Source: Pseudomonas sp. P8_229
GTDB taxonomy: Bacteria; Pseudomonadota; Gammaproteobacteria; Pseudomonadales; Pseudomonadaceae
Assembly: GCF_034008635.1 (NCBI RefSeq)
Contig: NZ_CP125378.1
Location: 4,464,501-4,528,500, forward strand
Reading direction: 5' to 3'
DNA length: 64,000 bases
Shown: positions 53,547 to 61,369 of the stretch, piece after piece
How positions within the stretch are numbered: the first letter of the stretch is position 1
How the letters are laid out: every line of letters starts with the position of its first letter
Translations under genes and position numbers: made by a program
Notes under the pieces: generated by a model
The model's input: the letters and a program-made list of their open reading frames with translations, nothing else
The model's database searches: none
Told to the model about the DNA's origin: nothing

Positions 53547-54266
53547 ATGCTGATCTTTAACTGCACCGAAGCCGCCAGCAAGTTCTTCAGCCGTGTCCAC
53601 AAGGGCAAAAAGATCACACCGGTGGATGCTAAACCGCTGTCCGCAATCATTGAAGATGATGAGCTAAGCGGCGCTGACGAGCAGTGGCTGGTGCACGCGA
53701 TAACGGTACAACGCAAGCATGTGTTGCTGGTCATTCACGTCCAGACCCGCTATTGCCTGATTTTCGCTGATGCGAAAAAGGCTGACACAGAAGACTTTGT
53801 TGATCGATTTGTGGATCGTTGGGTCAAGGGGATAGTGATCAATGCCCATCATCATGACCTCGGGCAGTGGCTTAACCCGGAGTTGATGTTGGCGCGGCTG
53901 AAACAGACTTGTGAGCATCAACGGTTCTATCGGCGTAGTCATCGCAGCGCGCAAAAACACATTGATGAGATTGCATGGATTTTCCAAGACAAGGTCGCTC
54001 ATACGGGATCTTTGCCACCGGATGAAATCACAGCGATGGTATTTGACGAGCAAATGAATGACACGCCGAGGAACAGCAAGGGCGCCAAGTCTTACTATTT
54101 TCCGAATGAGGAAATGGCGCTTCACTGGCTGCGTCATTACTGCTTTCTTGATGACGTCCAGCTTCATGCTGCCAAGGAGCGTCGCCAACAAATGGTTCGG
54201 GAAATTGCGGCCCTCGAGCGCAAAGCCTGGCTTGAAAAGTACGAGCAAGAAAACTCGAATAGTTAA
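53547..54266 (+). CDS. DUF6933-like hypothetical protein between the paralogues
   Basis: A 239-residue cytoplasmic protein. It opens MLIFNCTEAASKFFSRVHKG and continues with WLVHAITVQRKHVLLVIHVQ TRYCLIFADAKKAD-like strands, a pattern I associate with the DUF6933 domain (from memory). The C-terminal third contains a positively charged helix (HAAKERRQQMVREIAALERK). No enzyme motif is visible. It is placed between two paralogous exported-protein genes, all on the same strand, and has lower GC than they do. Function unknown. Confidence 0.7.
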   Translation: MLIFNCTEAASKFFSRVHKGKKITPVDAKPLSAIIEDDELSGADEQWLVHAITVQRKHVLLVIHVQTRYCLIFADAKKADTEDFVDRFVDRWVKGIVINAHHHDLGQWLNPELMLARLKQTCEHQRFYRRSHRSAQKHIDEIAWIFQDKVAHTGSLPPDEITAMVFDEQMNDTPRNSKGAKSYYFPNEEMALHWLRHYCFLDDVQLHAAKERRQQMVREIAALERKAWLEKYEQENSNS

Positions 54267-54352
54267 GCTGCCCCCGCCATAATCCGCAGCGTATTTTTCA
54301 GCGCTGGCGCCTGTGTGCCGACGCGACCACCGACTCCTTCAAGGATTGATTC

Positions 54353-55543
54353 ATGCTCAAGGGACTGATGCGCCTGGCGCCATATGCCGCGGCGCTGTTC
54401 ACACTGATTTCCACCGCCCATGCCGAAGATGGCCGGCGCGTATTTACCGGCACATTGGGCAAGACGGCGATTGTTGTTGAACTCAACACCACACAGCAGG
54501 ACGAAGTCACCGGCCGCTATTTCTACGAGAAATATCACCGTGACCTAGCCCTCAGCGGCTCGCTACAAGACAGCACGTTGAACCTCGTCGAAGGCAATAA
54601 CCGCTACGGTGACGACAAGCCGCTGCCAACCTTGAAGCTGGAAGAAACCGGCAGCGGCTGGCAGGGCGAATGGCAAAGTCCGCAGGGCAAAAAGCTGCCG
54701 GTGAAACTCACCGAGGCCAGACTTCCCGCGCCCACCTCAGCAACTTTACCTTTCATTGCCGCACTGCCATACGGCGAGCCTTACGAGTATTTGCGCCTGC
54801 AGGGGCTGAAGCTCAAACCGGCGAAGAAAGAAAACTTCATGGGCTATGACCTGCAATGGTGGACGGAGCCTGAGACAAAGATTTCGCTGTTCAGCGTGGA
54901 GTCCGGATTGTCGAAAGATGATCAGCAACGGGTTAACCAGCAGTTGCTCGGGCGTCTCTGGAATGAAGTCATCAGCTATCACGGCTGCCAATTACAGGGT
55001 GGGGAGAACGTGGAGTTCATGCAGCAGGCAGAACCGAAAATGATCTCGCCAGCCGTGGTCAGCCTGAACATCTCGACCAGCTATTACTGCGGCGGCGCGC
55101 ATCCTGATTTTGGCGATTCACCCCTCAACATTGATGTAAAAACCGGTCACCCATTGTCACTCGAAGATGTCTTTTGGGTAGGTAAGGGCACGCCGATTTT
55201 GCATGCCGAGCGCGACAGCCTGGGCGACAAACCGCTGAGCGAGGCCGAAAGTAACGCGCGCTATCAGTACGTAAGCAAAGAGTTGGTGCCTTGGGTCATC
55301 AAGCAATTCACCGCCCTATACCCCACGGAAATGAAGAAACCGACGGGAAATGACGACTGCAACTTCCAGGATGAGAGCATCTGGGGCACTTCACCTTGGT
55401 ACTTCACCGAGAAGGGCTTGTACCTCGGCGCCTACTTCGCCCGCGTGCAACGCTCTTGCGACAGTCCTGACTGGTCGATCCTGCCGTACTCCGTCGTCAA
55501 ACAACACCCCGGCGCCGTCAACCTGCAACTGCCCCAGGGCTAA
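54353..55543 (+). CDS. Exported hypothetical protein, paralogue B (RsiV/DUF3298-like C-terminus)
   Basis: A 396-residue protein with a signal peptide ending near STAHAED (residue 24). It shares with the gene at 52319 the blocks TGTLGKTAIVVELNTT, RYFYEKYHRDLALS, PYEYLRLQGLKL, YYCGGAHPDFGDSPLNIDVK, LSLEDVFWVGKG and the ending QHPGAVNLQLPQG. Tandem duplication around the DUF6933-like gene is the simplest origin. AAGGA 8 bases upstream supports the start. Convergent with the next gene, with only three bases between the stops. Function unknown. Confidence 0.8.
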   Translation: MLKGLMRLAPYAAALFTLISTAHAEDGRRVFTGTLGKTAIVVELNTTQQDEVTGRYFYEKYHRDLALSGSLQDSTLNLVEGNNRYGDDKPLPTLKLEETGSGWQGEWQSPQGKKLPVKLTEARLPAPTSATLPFIAALPYGEPYEYLRLQGLKLKPAKKENFMGYDLQWWTEPETKISLFSVESGLSKDDQQRVNQQLLGRLWNEVISYHGCQLQGGENVEFMQQAEPKMISPAVVSLNISTSYYCGGAHPDFGDSPLNIDVKTGHPLSLEDVFWVGKGTPILHAERDSLGDKPLSEAESNARYQYVSKELVPWVIKQFTALYPTEMKKPTGNDDCNFQDESIWGTSPWYFTEKGLYLGAYFARVQRSCDSPDWSILPYSVVKQHPGAVNLQLPQG

Positions 55544-55546
55544 CCG

Positions 55547-56533
55547 TCACTCCAGACCCGGCGCTTCACGAATAATGAAGTGATCCAGGTTCTCGATATT
55601 GGCATTGAAGACCTCGAAAGGCTTTTCGGGGTTCTTCTTGCCGGGCACCTGCTTCAACTCCGGCGTCACCCCATAAAAGAAACAGAACAACGCCTTGTCG
55701 CTATCCACCGCGTGCTTGATCTCCTCCAGAAACGCCTTGCGCTTACGGTAGTTGTCGATCAGCTTCTTGTTCAGATAAACACTGACCGGATACGGCTTCT
55801 TCTTACTGTCCTCGGGCTTCTTGAACCAGACCTTATCCTCGAAATCGATACGAAAACTGGCACTGTGGAAGTCCTCGATCTTCTTGATCCGCCCCCAGTA
55901 AATCAGCCCCTTGTTGTCCGTCAGATACTCGATCTTCTTGAAGAACGAACTGTACGGCGCCGAATGCTCGCCGATCTTCAACGGCATACGCTTGAGCAAC
56001 TCCTTGTCGGCGAAGTTCGACACAAAACACTCCACGGGATGCGCAAACACACTGGTCTTGTCCGGCGCCGTCTCACGCCCCGGCGACTCTTTAGAACTCA
56101 CCTGCGCCACCCGCACCGGATCATCCCGCAACACATCCGCCGCCCCCGCAGGCGCAGCAGGCTTGCGCACATACTCACGCCGCGTCAGCAACAACTCCGA
56201 TGGGAAGTGTTCCTCTTTCCCGTCATCAACCTCGCCATCCACCGTCTCAACACCTGATGCCGACGCCTTCAAACTCACATACGGACAACCCGCCACATGC
56301 TGCGTAGTCGGTAGATTCTTGAAGTGCGGCGTGCGCACGTAATTCACATTCTTGGCGTTGAACGTGCCCAACTCGTTGGAGGCATCAAACGCCAAACGAC
56401 AGGCATCGTTGGGGCACTGGAAGTGTTCCTTCGCGGAGTCGAAGGCAACCGTGTCATCGAAATTGAGATCGCGAACGTCATAGATCGACAACTTGTCGTC
56501 GAGGCTGAGGCAGTAGGCGAGATCGAATTTCAT
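55547..56533 (-). CDS. Hypothetical protein with an N-terminal Cys/His cluster
   Basis: A 328-residue soluble protein. The N-terminal 90 residues carry CPNDACRLAF and HVAGCPYVSL with surrounding His, giving four cysteines and histidines spaced like a zinc-binding knuckle. The rest is charged (KYLTD-type, FEDKVWFKKPEDSKKKPYPV) and ends FHIIREAP-like. I recognise no family. Low-complexity linker (PAAPAGAADVLRDD) near residue 130 separates two globular halves. Composition is less GC-rich than the core genes. It lies at the edge of the variable region. Confidence 0.65.
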   Translation of the reverse strand: MKFDLAYCLSLDDKLSIYDVRDLNFDDTVAFDSAKEHFQCPNDACRLAFDASNELGTFNAKNVNYVRTPHFKNLPTTQHVAGCPYVSLKASASGVETVDGEVDDGKEEHFPSELLLTRREYVRKPAAPAGAADVLRDDPVRVAQVSSKESPGRETAPDKTSVFAHPVECFVSNFADKELLKRMPLKIGEHSAPYSSFFKKIEYLTDNKGLIYWGRIKKIEDFHSASFRIDFEDKVWFKKPEDSKKKPYPVSVYLNKKLIDNYRKRKAFLEEIKHAVDSDKALFCFFYGVTPELKQVPGKKNPEKPFEVFNANIENLDHFIIREAPGLE

Positions 56534-56590
56534 GGTGGGGCTCGGATCCTTGAGTGGGGGAGGGGTATTAATAGCGGGAGGCGGCGCGGG

Positions 56591-56923
56591 TTACCAGTAA
56601 TGGATCTCGCCACCCAGCATCAACAGAACAGCCATAAAACCGAGATTGCCAAACAGGAAGGGCAGAATGGTAATGACGATTTGAATCACTATCGCGATTT
56701 TAAAGCCGACGGACAGGCCATAGCGCTTCCAGTAAATTACATGCAGCACCATCGTCAAAGCGTTGGCCACCCAGACGGCACCGATGGCCATGATTTCGTT
56801 TTTTTGGGCGATGCGCAGGGCCATCATTAGCAGGCCGAAAAATACGATGAGGAATGAGACGACCAAGAGTCGTGATGGACCTGATTTGATTGAGTTGGCT
56901 GGTGGCATGTGATGTTCGTCCAT
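56591..56923 (-). CDS. Small three- to four-helix membrane protein
   Basis: A 110-residue protein with membrane segments (LLVVSFLIVFFGLLMMALRI, IMAIGAVWVANALTMVLHVI and IAIVIQIVITILPFLFGNLG) and short loops. No recognised motif. It is 57 bases upstream of the Cys/His protein gene in the same direction, so they may be co-transcribed. The alternative start at 56908 is five codons shorter. Function unknown. Confidence 0.7.
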   Translation of the reverse strand: MDEHHMPPANSIKSGPSRLLVVSFLIVFFGLLMMALRIAQKNEIMAIGAVWVANALTMVLHVIYWKRYGLSVGFKIAIVIQIVITILPFLFGNLGFMAVLLMLGGEIHYW

Positions 56924-56981
56924 GTGTGTGCTCGAGAGTGCTCTCGTTCACGGTAAGCGTTGTTCAGCAGCGCACAAAATC

Positions 56982-57024
56982 GTGGCGAGGGAACTTGCTC
57001 CCGCTGGGCTGCGAAGCAGCCCTA
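56982..57024 (+). repeat. Half element of the second repeat family
   Basis: GTGGCGAGGGAACTTGC followed by a GGGCTGC/GCAGCCC hairpin at 57006-57022. It is related to the inverted repeat at 45002-45095 and marks the edge between core DNA and the accessory region. Confidence 0.65.
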
Positions 57025-57060
57025 AAACCAGCAAATACGGTTAACGAGGGTAGGCCGCAA

Positions 57061-57774
57061 TTATTCCTTTTCTAGTCTTCCAACGTTGTCATAAAGCCAA
57101 GCAGTGAAATCCTCTCTGTCATCCGAATGGTGGCAACGCTGGTGACAGTTGGGACACAGCGCCACGACATTCGAAGGCTGGTCTGATCCTTCTTGCGACA
57201 TATGCTTAACGTGATGCACTTCCAGAAACGGTTCCCCATCCTTCTTAAATGGAGCTTCTTCGCCACAACCTTCGCACTTTCCATTCGCCTGCTGACGAAC
57301 CCAGCCCCTCAATTCAGGATCGCGAAAGTAAGTCTTTCTGGTGGACTCGGTCCAAACAGGATTCTTTATCCCTTTTGGGATGTATAGAAATGGTCGCCGC
57401 TCAAATTTGGCCGCCCGCTGTTCGAGCTTTTCTTCGTCCGCCGTGGGATCAGAGTCTTCAGGAGTAACAACGCTGGAAGCATCGAGCGCTGTACGAATGC
57501 TACGCGCGACATTAGCGCCGACATTCTTGGCAGGTTTGTAACCCTTGATAGGTTCACGGCCCAACTCGACCATGACTGAAGAAATGTTCTGCATCCGAAA
57601 TTCGATAGAGCTCTTGGTTCGGTCAGCCAGTACGCCCTCGCGAAGTACGCGGTTCTCGTGGGCCTTGTTGTATGCCTGTTCTTTCTGTTCACACGACCAC
57701 ATCCGGAGATAGGCATCGACCGCCGCCTGAATCTCTACGTCACTCCAGTCGCTGTTACTTTTTTCCATAACCAT
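57061..57774 (-). CDS. HNH endonuclease, McrA-like
   Basis: A 237-residue nuclease. The C-terminal HNH module is CEGCGEEAPF, FLEVHHVKHMSQEGSDQPSN, VVALCPNCHQRCHHS, with the metal and catalytic histidines and four zinc cysteines. The N-terminal part (KSSIEFRMQNISSVMVELGR, IKGYKPAKNVG) matches the region found ahead of HNH in McrA-type modification-dependent enzymes and other defence nucleases. It may cut phage or methylated DNA. It lies on the opposite strand to the methyltransferase operon 5 kb away. Start at 57774 or 57768. Confidence 0.85.
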   Translation of the reverse strand: MVMEKSNSDWSDVEIQAAVDAYLRMWSCEQKEQAYNKAHENRVLREGVLADRTKSSIEFRMQNISSVMVELGREPIKGYKPAKNVGANVARSIRTALDASSVVTPEDSDPTADEEKLEQRAAKFERRPFLYIPKGIKNPVWTESTRKTYFRDPELRGWVRQQANGKCEGCGEEAPFKKDGEPFLEVHHVKHMSQEGSDQPSNVVALCPNCHQRCHHSDDREDFTAWLYDNVGRLEKE

Positions 57775-57890
57775 ACAGTCGCCGAGGGTTGAAAACCCTC
57801 GGACGATACTGAGTGGCCATTACTGCTGTCTACGAAAATTCCTACAAAAAATAGCGACGGATCTCGCATGTGATCCTACAAGCGTATCGC

Positions 57891-58424
57891 TCAACCCATC
57901 GAATGCTTGGAGGACTGTAACGCCTGAGCGACCCTCCGCCACCAAGGCTTCGTCGCGGTAGCTTTTCGCGGTATTTGATCGCTCAGCAGATAGGGCATGT
58001 CCCGCAGCCGAATCCAACTCTCATCCTGCCAATGCAACAGACTCACAGACATCTCAGGCCATTTCAAAAAACTCAGCATAGGTAGATCTGAATTTTCTGA
58101 GGACGCAGCATCGCGTAAGGCCGGAACCACCTGATGGGTCAGCCATTCACGCAACAGCCGATTCCCTGGGACGTAGTGATACACCAACAGCGCATACACG
58201 CCTGACTCACTGAGCATCAGCTGCTTTTCAGGTTGTCGGTGATACTCAATCCACAGAAAACGATGCTGATCTTTGTCCAGTTTGCTGACCATCCGATCAC
58301 TGAGATGGACACCCATCAAGCGACCAATATCGCGTGCGCAAAACCATGGCTGGCCTTCAAGAAGGAGGGCGTGGAGAGAGAGTTTGTGCAGAGTGAAGAC
58401 AGTCGAACTGTGAGGTTCAGACAT
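57891..58424 (-). CDS. BRO-N family antirepressor-like protein
   Basis: A 177-residue protein. The BRO-N domain is seen in LLLEGQPWFCARDIGRLMGV, RFLWIEYHRQPEKQLMLSES and GVYALLVYHYVPGNRLLREW. Such proteins are prophage antirepressors or regulators. GGAGG is 6 bases upstream. It lies downstream of a leader with alternately pairing repeats, in the place a phage P4-type immunity region would occupy ahead of its operon. No integrase or structural gene is seen in the window, so this is a remnant or a satellite-type element. The target is unknown. Confidence 0.85.
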   Translation of the reverse strand: MSEPHSSTVFTLHKLSLHALLLEGQPWFCARDIGRLMGVHLSDRMVSKLDKDQHRFLWIEYHRQPEKQLMLSESGVYALLVYHYVPGNRLLREWLTHQVVPALRDAASSENSDLPMLSFLKWPEMSVSLLHWQDESWIRLRDMPYLLSDQIPRKATATKPWWRRVAQALQSSKHSMG

Positions 58425-58454
58425 GGCAGACCTCCAATGCTGGAAGCATGTAGA

Positions 58455-58763
58455 TCATATTGAGGTTGAAGCTGATTTCCTTCGTGCCGAAGGAGACATT
58501 TCTAGGCATATCCATTTACCTCTGTGTGATGTCAGCTTTCTTAAGGCTGGGTGCCGGGAGCTAAGAAACCCCACACAGAGGGCCGGACATATTCCCCTTT
58601 CGGGTCTTGTATTCGCCCACTCCCGGCATAACAGAGTTTTTGATGCGCACGGGGAAACCGTAGGCACAAAAAAGCCGCGACTGTCGGGTGCGGTGAGTCC
58701 GCTGTGTGAGGTGTTTCTTAGGCACCAATGCTGAAGGCTAGGTGCTAATGAGACGTCAGTCAA
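58455..58763 (-). CDS. Possible ash-like short open frame over the immunity-type leader
   Basis: A 102-residue frame starting MTDVSLAPSLQHWCLRNTSH and containing DSRGFFVPTVSPCASKTLLC and ERGICPALCVGFLSSRHPAL. The GFFVP block and Cys-rich make-up recall the small Ash/Icd-type frames annotated beside phage P4-like immunity loci, but this is from memory. The same DNA encodes three alternately pairing RNA segments, so the sequence may be constrained as RNA rather than protein. It is 30 bases upstream of the BRO-N gene. Treat it as uncertain. Confidence 0.4.
   Translation of the reverse strand: MTDVSLAPSLQHWCLRNTSHSGLTAPDSRGFFVPTVSPCASKTLLCREWANTRPERGICPALCVGFLSSRHPALRKLTSHRGKWICLEMSPSARRKSASTSI
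58519..58725 (-). ncRNA. P4-type immunity-like leader RNA with three alternately pairing segments
   Basis: Reading on the minus strand from 58725 down, segment X (GGTGCCTAAGAAAC, then CACACAG), segment Y (CTGTGTGGGGTTTCTTAG, then GGCACC) and segment Z (TAAGAAAGC, then CACACAGAGG) occur in that order. Y can pair with X or with Z: 10 bp are perfect between 58519-58528 and 58572-58581, 7 bp between 58537-58543 and 58562-58568, and 7, 8 and 5 bp between Y and X. This A-B-C layout is that of the seqA-seqB-seqC immunity region of phage P4, where a short CI RNA containing seqB promotes termination. Function is inferred. Confidence 0.6.
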
Positions 58764-58989
58764 TCGACAAAAACAAATTTAAAAAGTGTGACGAATTATG
58801 CTTTGGTGTAATTTAATGTCGTGGCACTTGGCCTGTATTTTGAGGCTTTGCCAGGAGAGGAGTTATTGCGTTTTTTCGTTTCGTGACTTGTTTTATTCGG
58901 AAGCGAAAATTTTTGAGTGATTGAAGTTTTTTGTTCTAGCTGTACATCTTCGAGAGCCTCTATGGAGATGGAGTCAGAAGGAGTTGGAG
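58764..58989. other. AT-rich intergenic promoter region of the defence operon
   Basis: No gene or RNA recognised. Composition changes here from host-like to AT-rich. The promoter of the downstream three-gene set must lie in it. AAGGAG 6 bases before the ATG at 58990 is the only clear signal. Confidence 0.5.
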
Positions 58990-61356
58990 ATGGAAAGTCG
59001 AAGTCAATTTAATAGCGAAAACAGTGTGCTTCATTTTAAGGTGAGTTCAGCTCTTAAAACTCTAATAGGTCGAGATTTAATAACAGACGAATTTGTGGCG
59101 ATTTTTGAGTTGGTTAAGAACTCATTTGACGCGCGGGCGACTCGAGTTGATATTCTTTTCGATAGGGGACGGGTCTATATTGCAGATAACGGTAAGGGGA
59201 TGTCATTTAATGATATTACAGATAAATGGCTTTTCGTTGCGTACTCTGCGAAAGGGGACGGTACAGAAGATCTAGATTATAGAGAGCAAATCAATACATC
59301 AAAATCATATGCAGGAAGCAAAGGGGTTGGCAGGTTTTCATGTGACCGATTGGGGCGTACGCTTTTTATGCAAACAAAAACTGCGCTAGCTTCGCGGTTT
59401 GAAGTTGTTGAAGTGAACTGGGATCTTTTTGAGAAAAGTTCAAAAGATGAAATTGCAACTATTCCTCTGTTGCATAGTGAGAGGGTGTCGATTGAATTGC
59501 CAGAAAACTTGCAATGGTTTGAGTCTGGCACGATTTTGGAGGTTGGAGAACTTAGAGAAATCTGGTCTCGTGAAAAATATCTAAAATTGCGGTCCGCATT
59601 AGCGAAGCTAATAAATCCATTTGGTGGGGGGGATGGGTTTGAAATAAATCTCACAGTTCCTGATGAGGTAGTAGGGGATGTTTCTGTTTTAAGTGATGTT
59701 AAGCAGGGTGATAGTGTAAATCCTTTAAATCTGGTAAATGGTCCGATTCAAAATTTTATCTTTGAAACTCTGAAGGACAAAACTACAAATTTGCAAGTAG
59801 AGATATCCGATGGTGGAGAATATATTACATCAACTCTAACTGATAGATCGGAAATCATCTATAAAATTAGAGAAAAAAACCCCTATGCTTTACTGACGGA
59901 AGCTAGTTTTAATTCAAATCTTTATTATCTGAATCGTTCAGCAAAACAGACATTTTCTCGACGTATGGGAGTTGCATCGGTTCGTTTTGGATCGATTTTT
60001 CTATTCAAAAATGGCTTCCGTGTATTCCCTATCGGTGAGGAGGGAGTTGATACTTTCGGTATCGATCAACGGAAACAGCAGGGTTACGCGAGGTTTCTGG
60101 GGACGCGAGATCTGATTGGACGTATAGATATCATAGGAGTAGATGACAGATTCCGAGAGTCTACCAGTCGCGATCAAGGTTTAATTGATACTCCTGCCTA
60201 TAGGCAGCTAGTTGAATGTTTTGAAGATAAGTGTTTTAAAAGGCTTGAGCGCTATGTTGTAGGGGTTAATTGGAAGGACGCGCTTGATCTAGACTCCGAG
60301 GACACATCCCGAATACGAGGTGAAGCCGCGTCCGCAAGAATTACTGCGATAGTTGCTCAGTTGGCGGGTGGGGAAGGCGTTGAACTCTTAGACTTCAGTC
60401 GCGAGCTTATCAGGATATTAAATGAGCGATCCGATGATTTCAAGGAGTCACTAACAGGTTTAAGAACGCTTGCAGAGAAGTCTGGAGATCAAAGTTTACT
60501 GGAGGAGTTAGATGCTGCTACATCCAGATACAATGAACTGCAACGAGCTGAAGCTGCCGCCCGTGATATAGCGGATCGAGAACGTACGGCCCGAAGAGAT
60601 GCTGAGCGGAGCGCGGCTGAGTCTGCGCAAAGGGCTGACGTCGCAACAAGAAATTACGAGGAAGAGCGAAAGCGTAATTTGTTTCTCACGTCTATTTCTA
60701 CGCTGGATAAAGAAACCATAGAAATCCTTCATCACCAAATAATAATTCATGCATCTGCTGTTAATGAAATTATAAATGGGCAGTTTGATCGTCTGCGCCA
60801 TGACAAAGACTTTAGCGTGGATGATGTGAAAGTTGCACTAGAGAATATCTCCTTTCAGAATAGAAAAATACTATCCATTGCTAGATTTGCTACAAAGGCT
60901 AATTTCAGGCTCGAGTCTGAAACTATTACTGATGACTTGGTTGCTTATATTGATCAATATATCAGTCAAGTCGCTCCGATGCTGGCTGAGACAGGGATAA
61001 GTATTTCAGTAGTTAATGTAGCGAAATCTTTAGTTCGGACGTTTAAGCCGATAGAGATTTCAATAATGATTGATAATTTTATTAGTAATGCGGGGCGGGC
61101 TGAAGCAGATAAAATAGTCTTCTCTTTAAAGCAGGTCTCTACTAAAGAAATACAAATTACCGCTGTCGATAACGGTCGTGGCTTTGATGTTAGCGTGGTA
61201 GATCTAAATCGACTGTTTGAGAAAGGGTATTCGACATCCACGGGATCGGGGCTGGGCCTTTACCACGTACAGCAAATAGTGGACTCCTTGGGCGGTTCGA
61301 TTGCAGCTGAGCGTGTTAACGAAGGCGCACAGTTTATTTTACGGATAAAAGGATAA
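58990..61356 (+). CDS. Double-GHKL ATPase: MORC-like N-terminal domain, coiled coil, histidine-kinase-like C-terminal domain
   Basis: A 788-residue protein. Residues about 20-230 are a GHKL domain of the HATPase_c_3 (MORC/MutL/Hsp90) type: N-box ELVKNSFDA (40-48), DNGKGM (66-71), and a glycine lid GSKGVGRFS (109-117). A middle region is followed by a coiled coil (ADRERTARRDAERSAAESAQ, about 530-570), a helical pair with candidate phospho-acceptor His581/582 (EILHHQIIIHASA), and a second ATPase with N-box MIDNFISNAG (N696), DNGRGF (727-732) and GSGLGL (752-757). It therefore looks like a sensor kinase fused to a MORC-like ATPase. AT-rich and probably horizontally acquired. It ends 13 bases before the receiver gene. 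Confidence 0.88.
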   Translation: MESRSQFNSENSVLHFKVSSALKTLIGRDLITDEFVAIFELVKNSFDARATRVDILFDRGRVYIADNGKGMSFNDITDKWLFVAYSAKGDGTEDLDYREQINTSKSYAGSKGVGRFSCDRLGRTLFMQTKTALASRFEVVEVNWDLFEKSSKDEIATIPLLHSERVSIELPENLQWFESGTILEVGELREIWSREKYLKLRSALAKLINPFGGGDGFEINLTVPDEVVGDVSVLSDVKQGDSVNPLNLVNGPIQNFIFETLKDKTTNLQVEISDGGEYITSTLTDRSEIIYKIREKNPYALLTEASFNSNLYYLNRSAKQTFSRRMGVASVRFGSIFLFKNGFRVFPIGEEGVDTFGIDQRKQQGYARFLGTRDLIGRIDIIGVDDRFRESTSRDQGLIDTPAYRQLVECFEDKCFKRLERYVVGVNWKDALDLDSEDTSRIRGEAASARITAIVAQLAGGEGVELLDFSRELIRILNERSDDFKESLTGLRTLAEKSGDQSLLEELDAATSRYNELQRAEAAARDIADRERTARRDAERSAAESAQRADVATRNYEEERKRNLFLTSISTLDKETIEILHHQIIIHASAVNEIINGQFDRLRHDKDFSVDDVKVALENISFQNRKILSIARFATKANFRLESETITDDLVAYIDQYISQVAPMLAETGISISVVNVAKSLVRTFKPIEISIMIDNFISNAGRAEADKIVFSLKQVSTKEIQITAVDNGRGFDVSVVDLNRLFEKGYSTSTGSGLGLYHVQQIVDSLGGSIAAERVNEGAQFILRIKG

Positions 61357-61369
61357 AAGGATAAAAATT

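Noticed and set aside
58423..58734. Plus-strand frame over the immunity-type leader
   Set aside because: No domain, no good ribosome-binding site, and it opposes the direction of the BRO-N gene and its leader; treated as a shadow.
58764..58989. tRNA or attachment site at the island boundary
   Set aside because: No cloverleaf, CCA end or direct repeat matching another place in the window was found.
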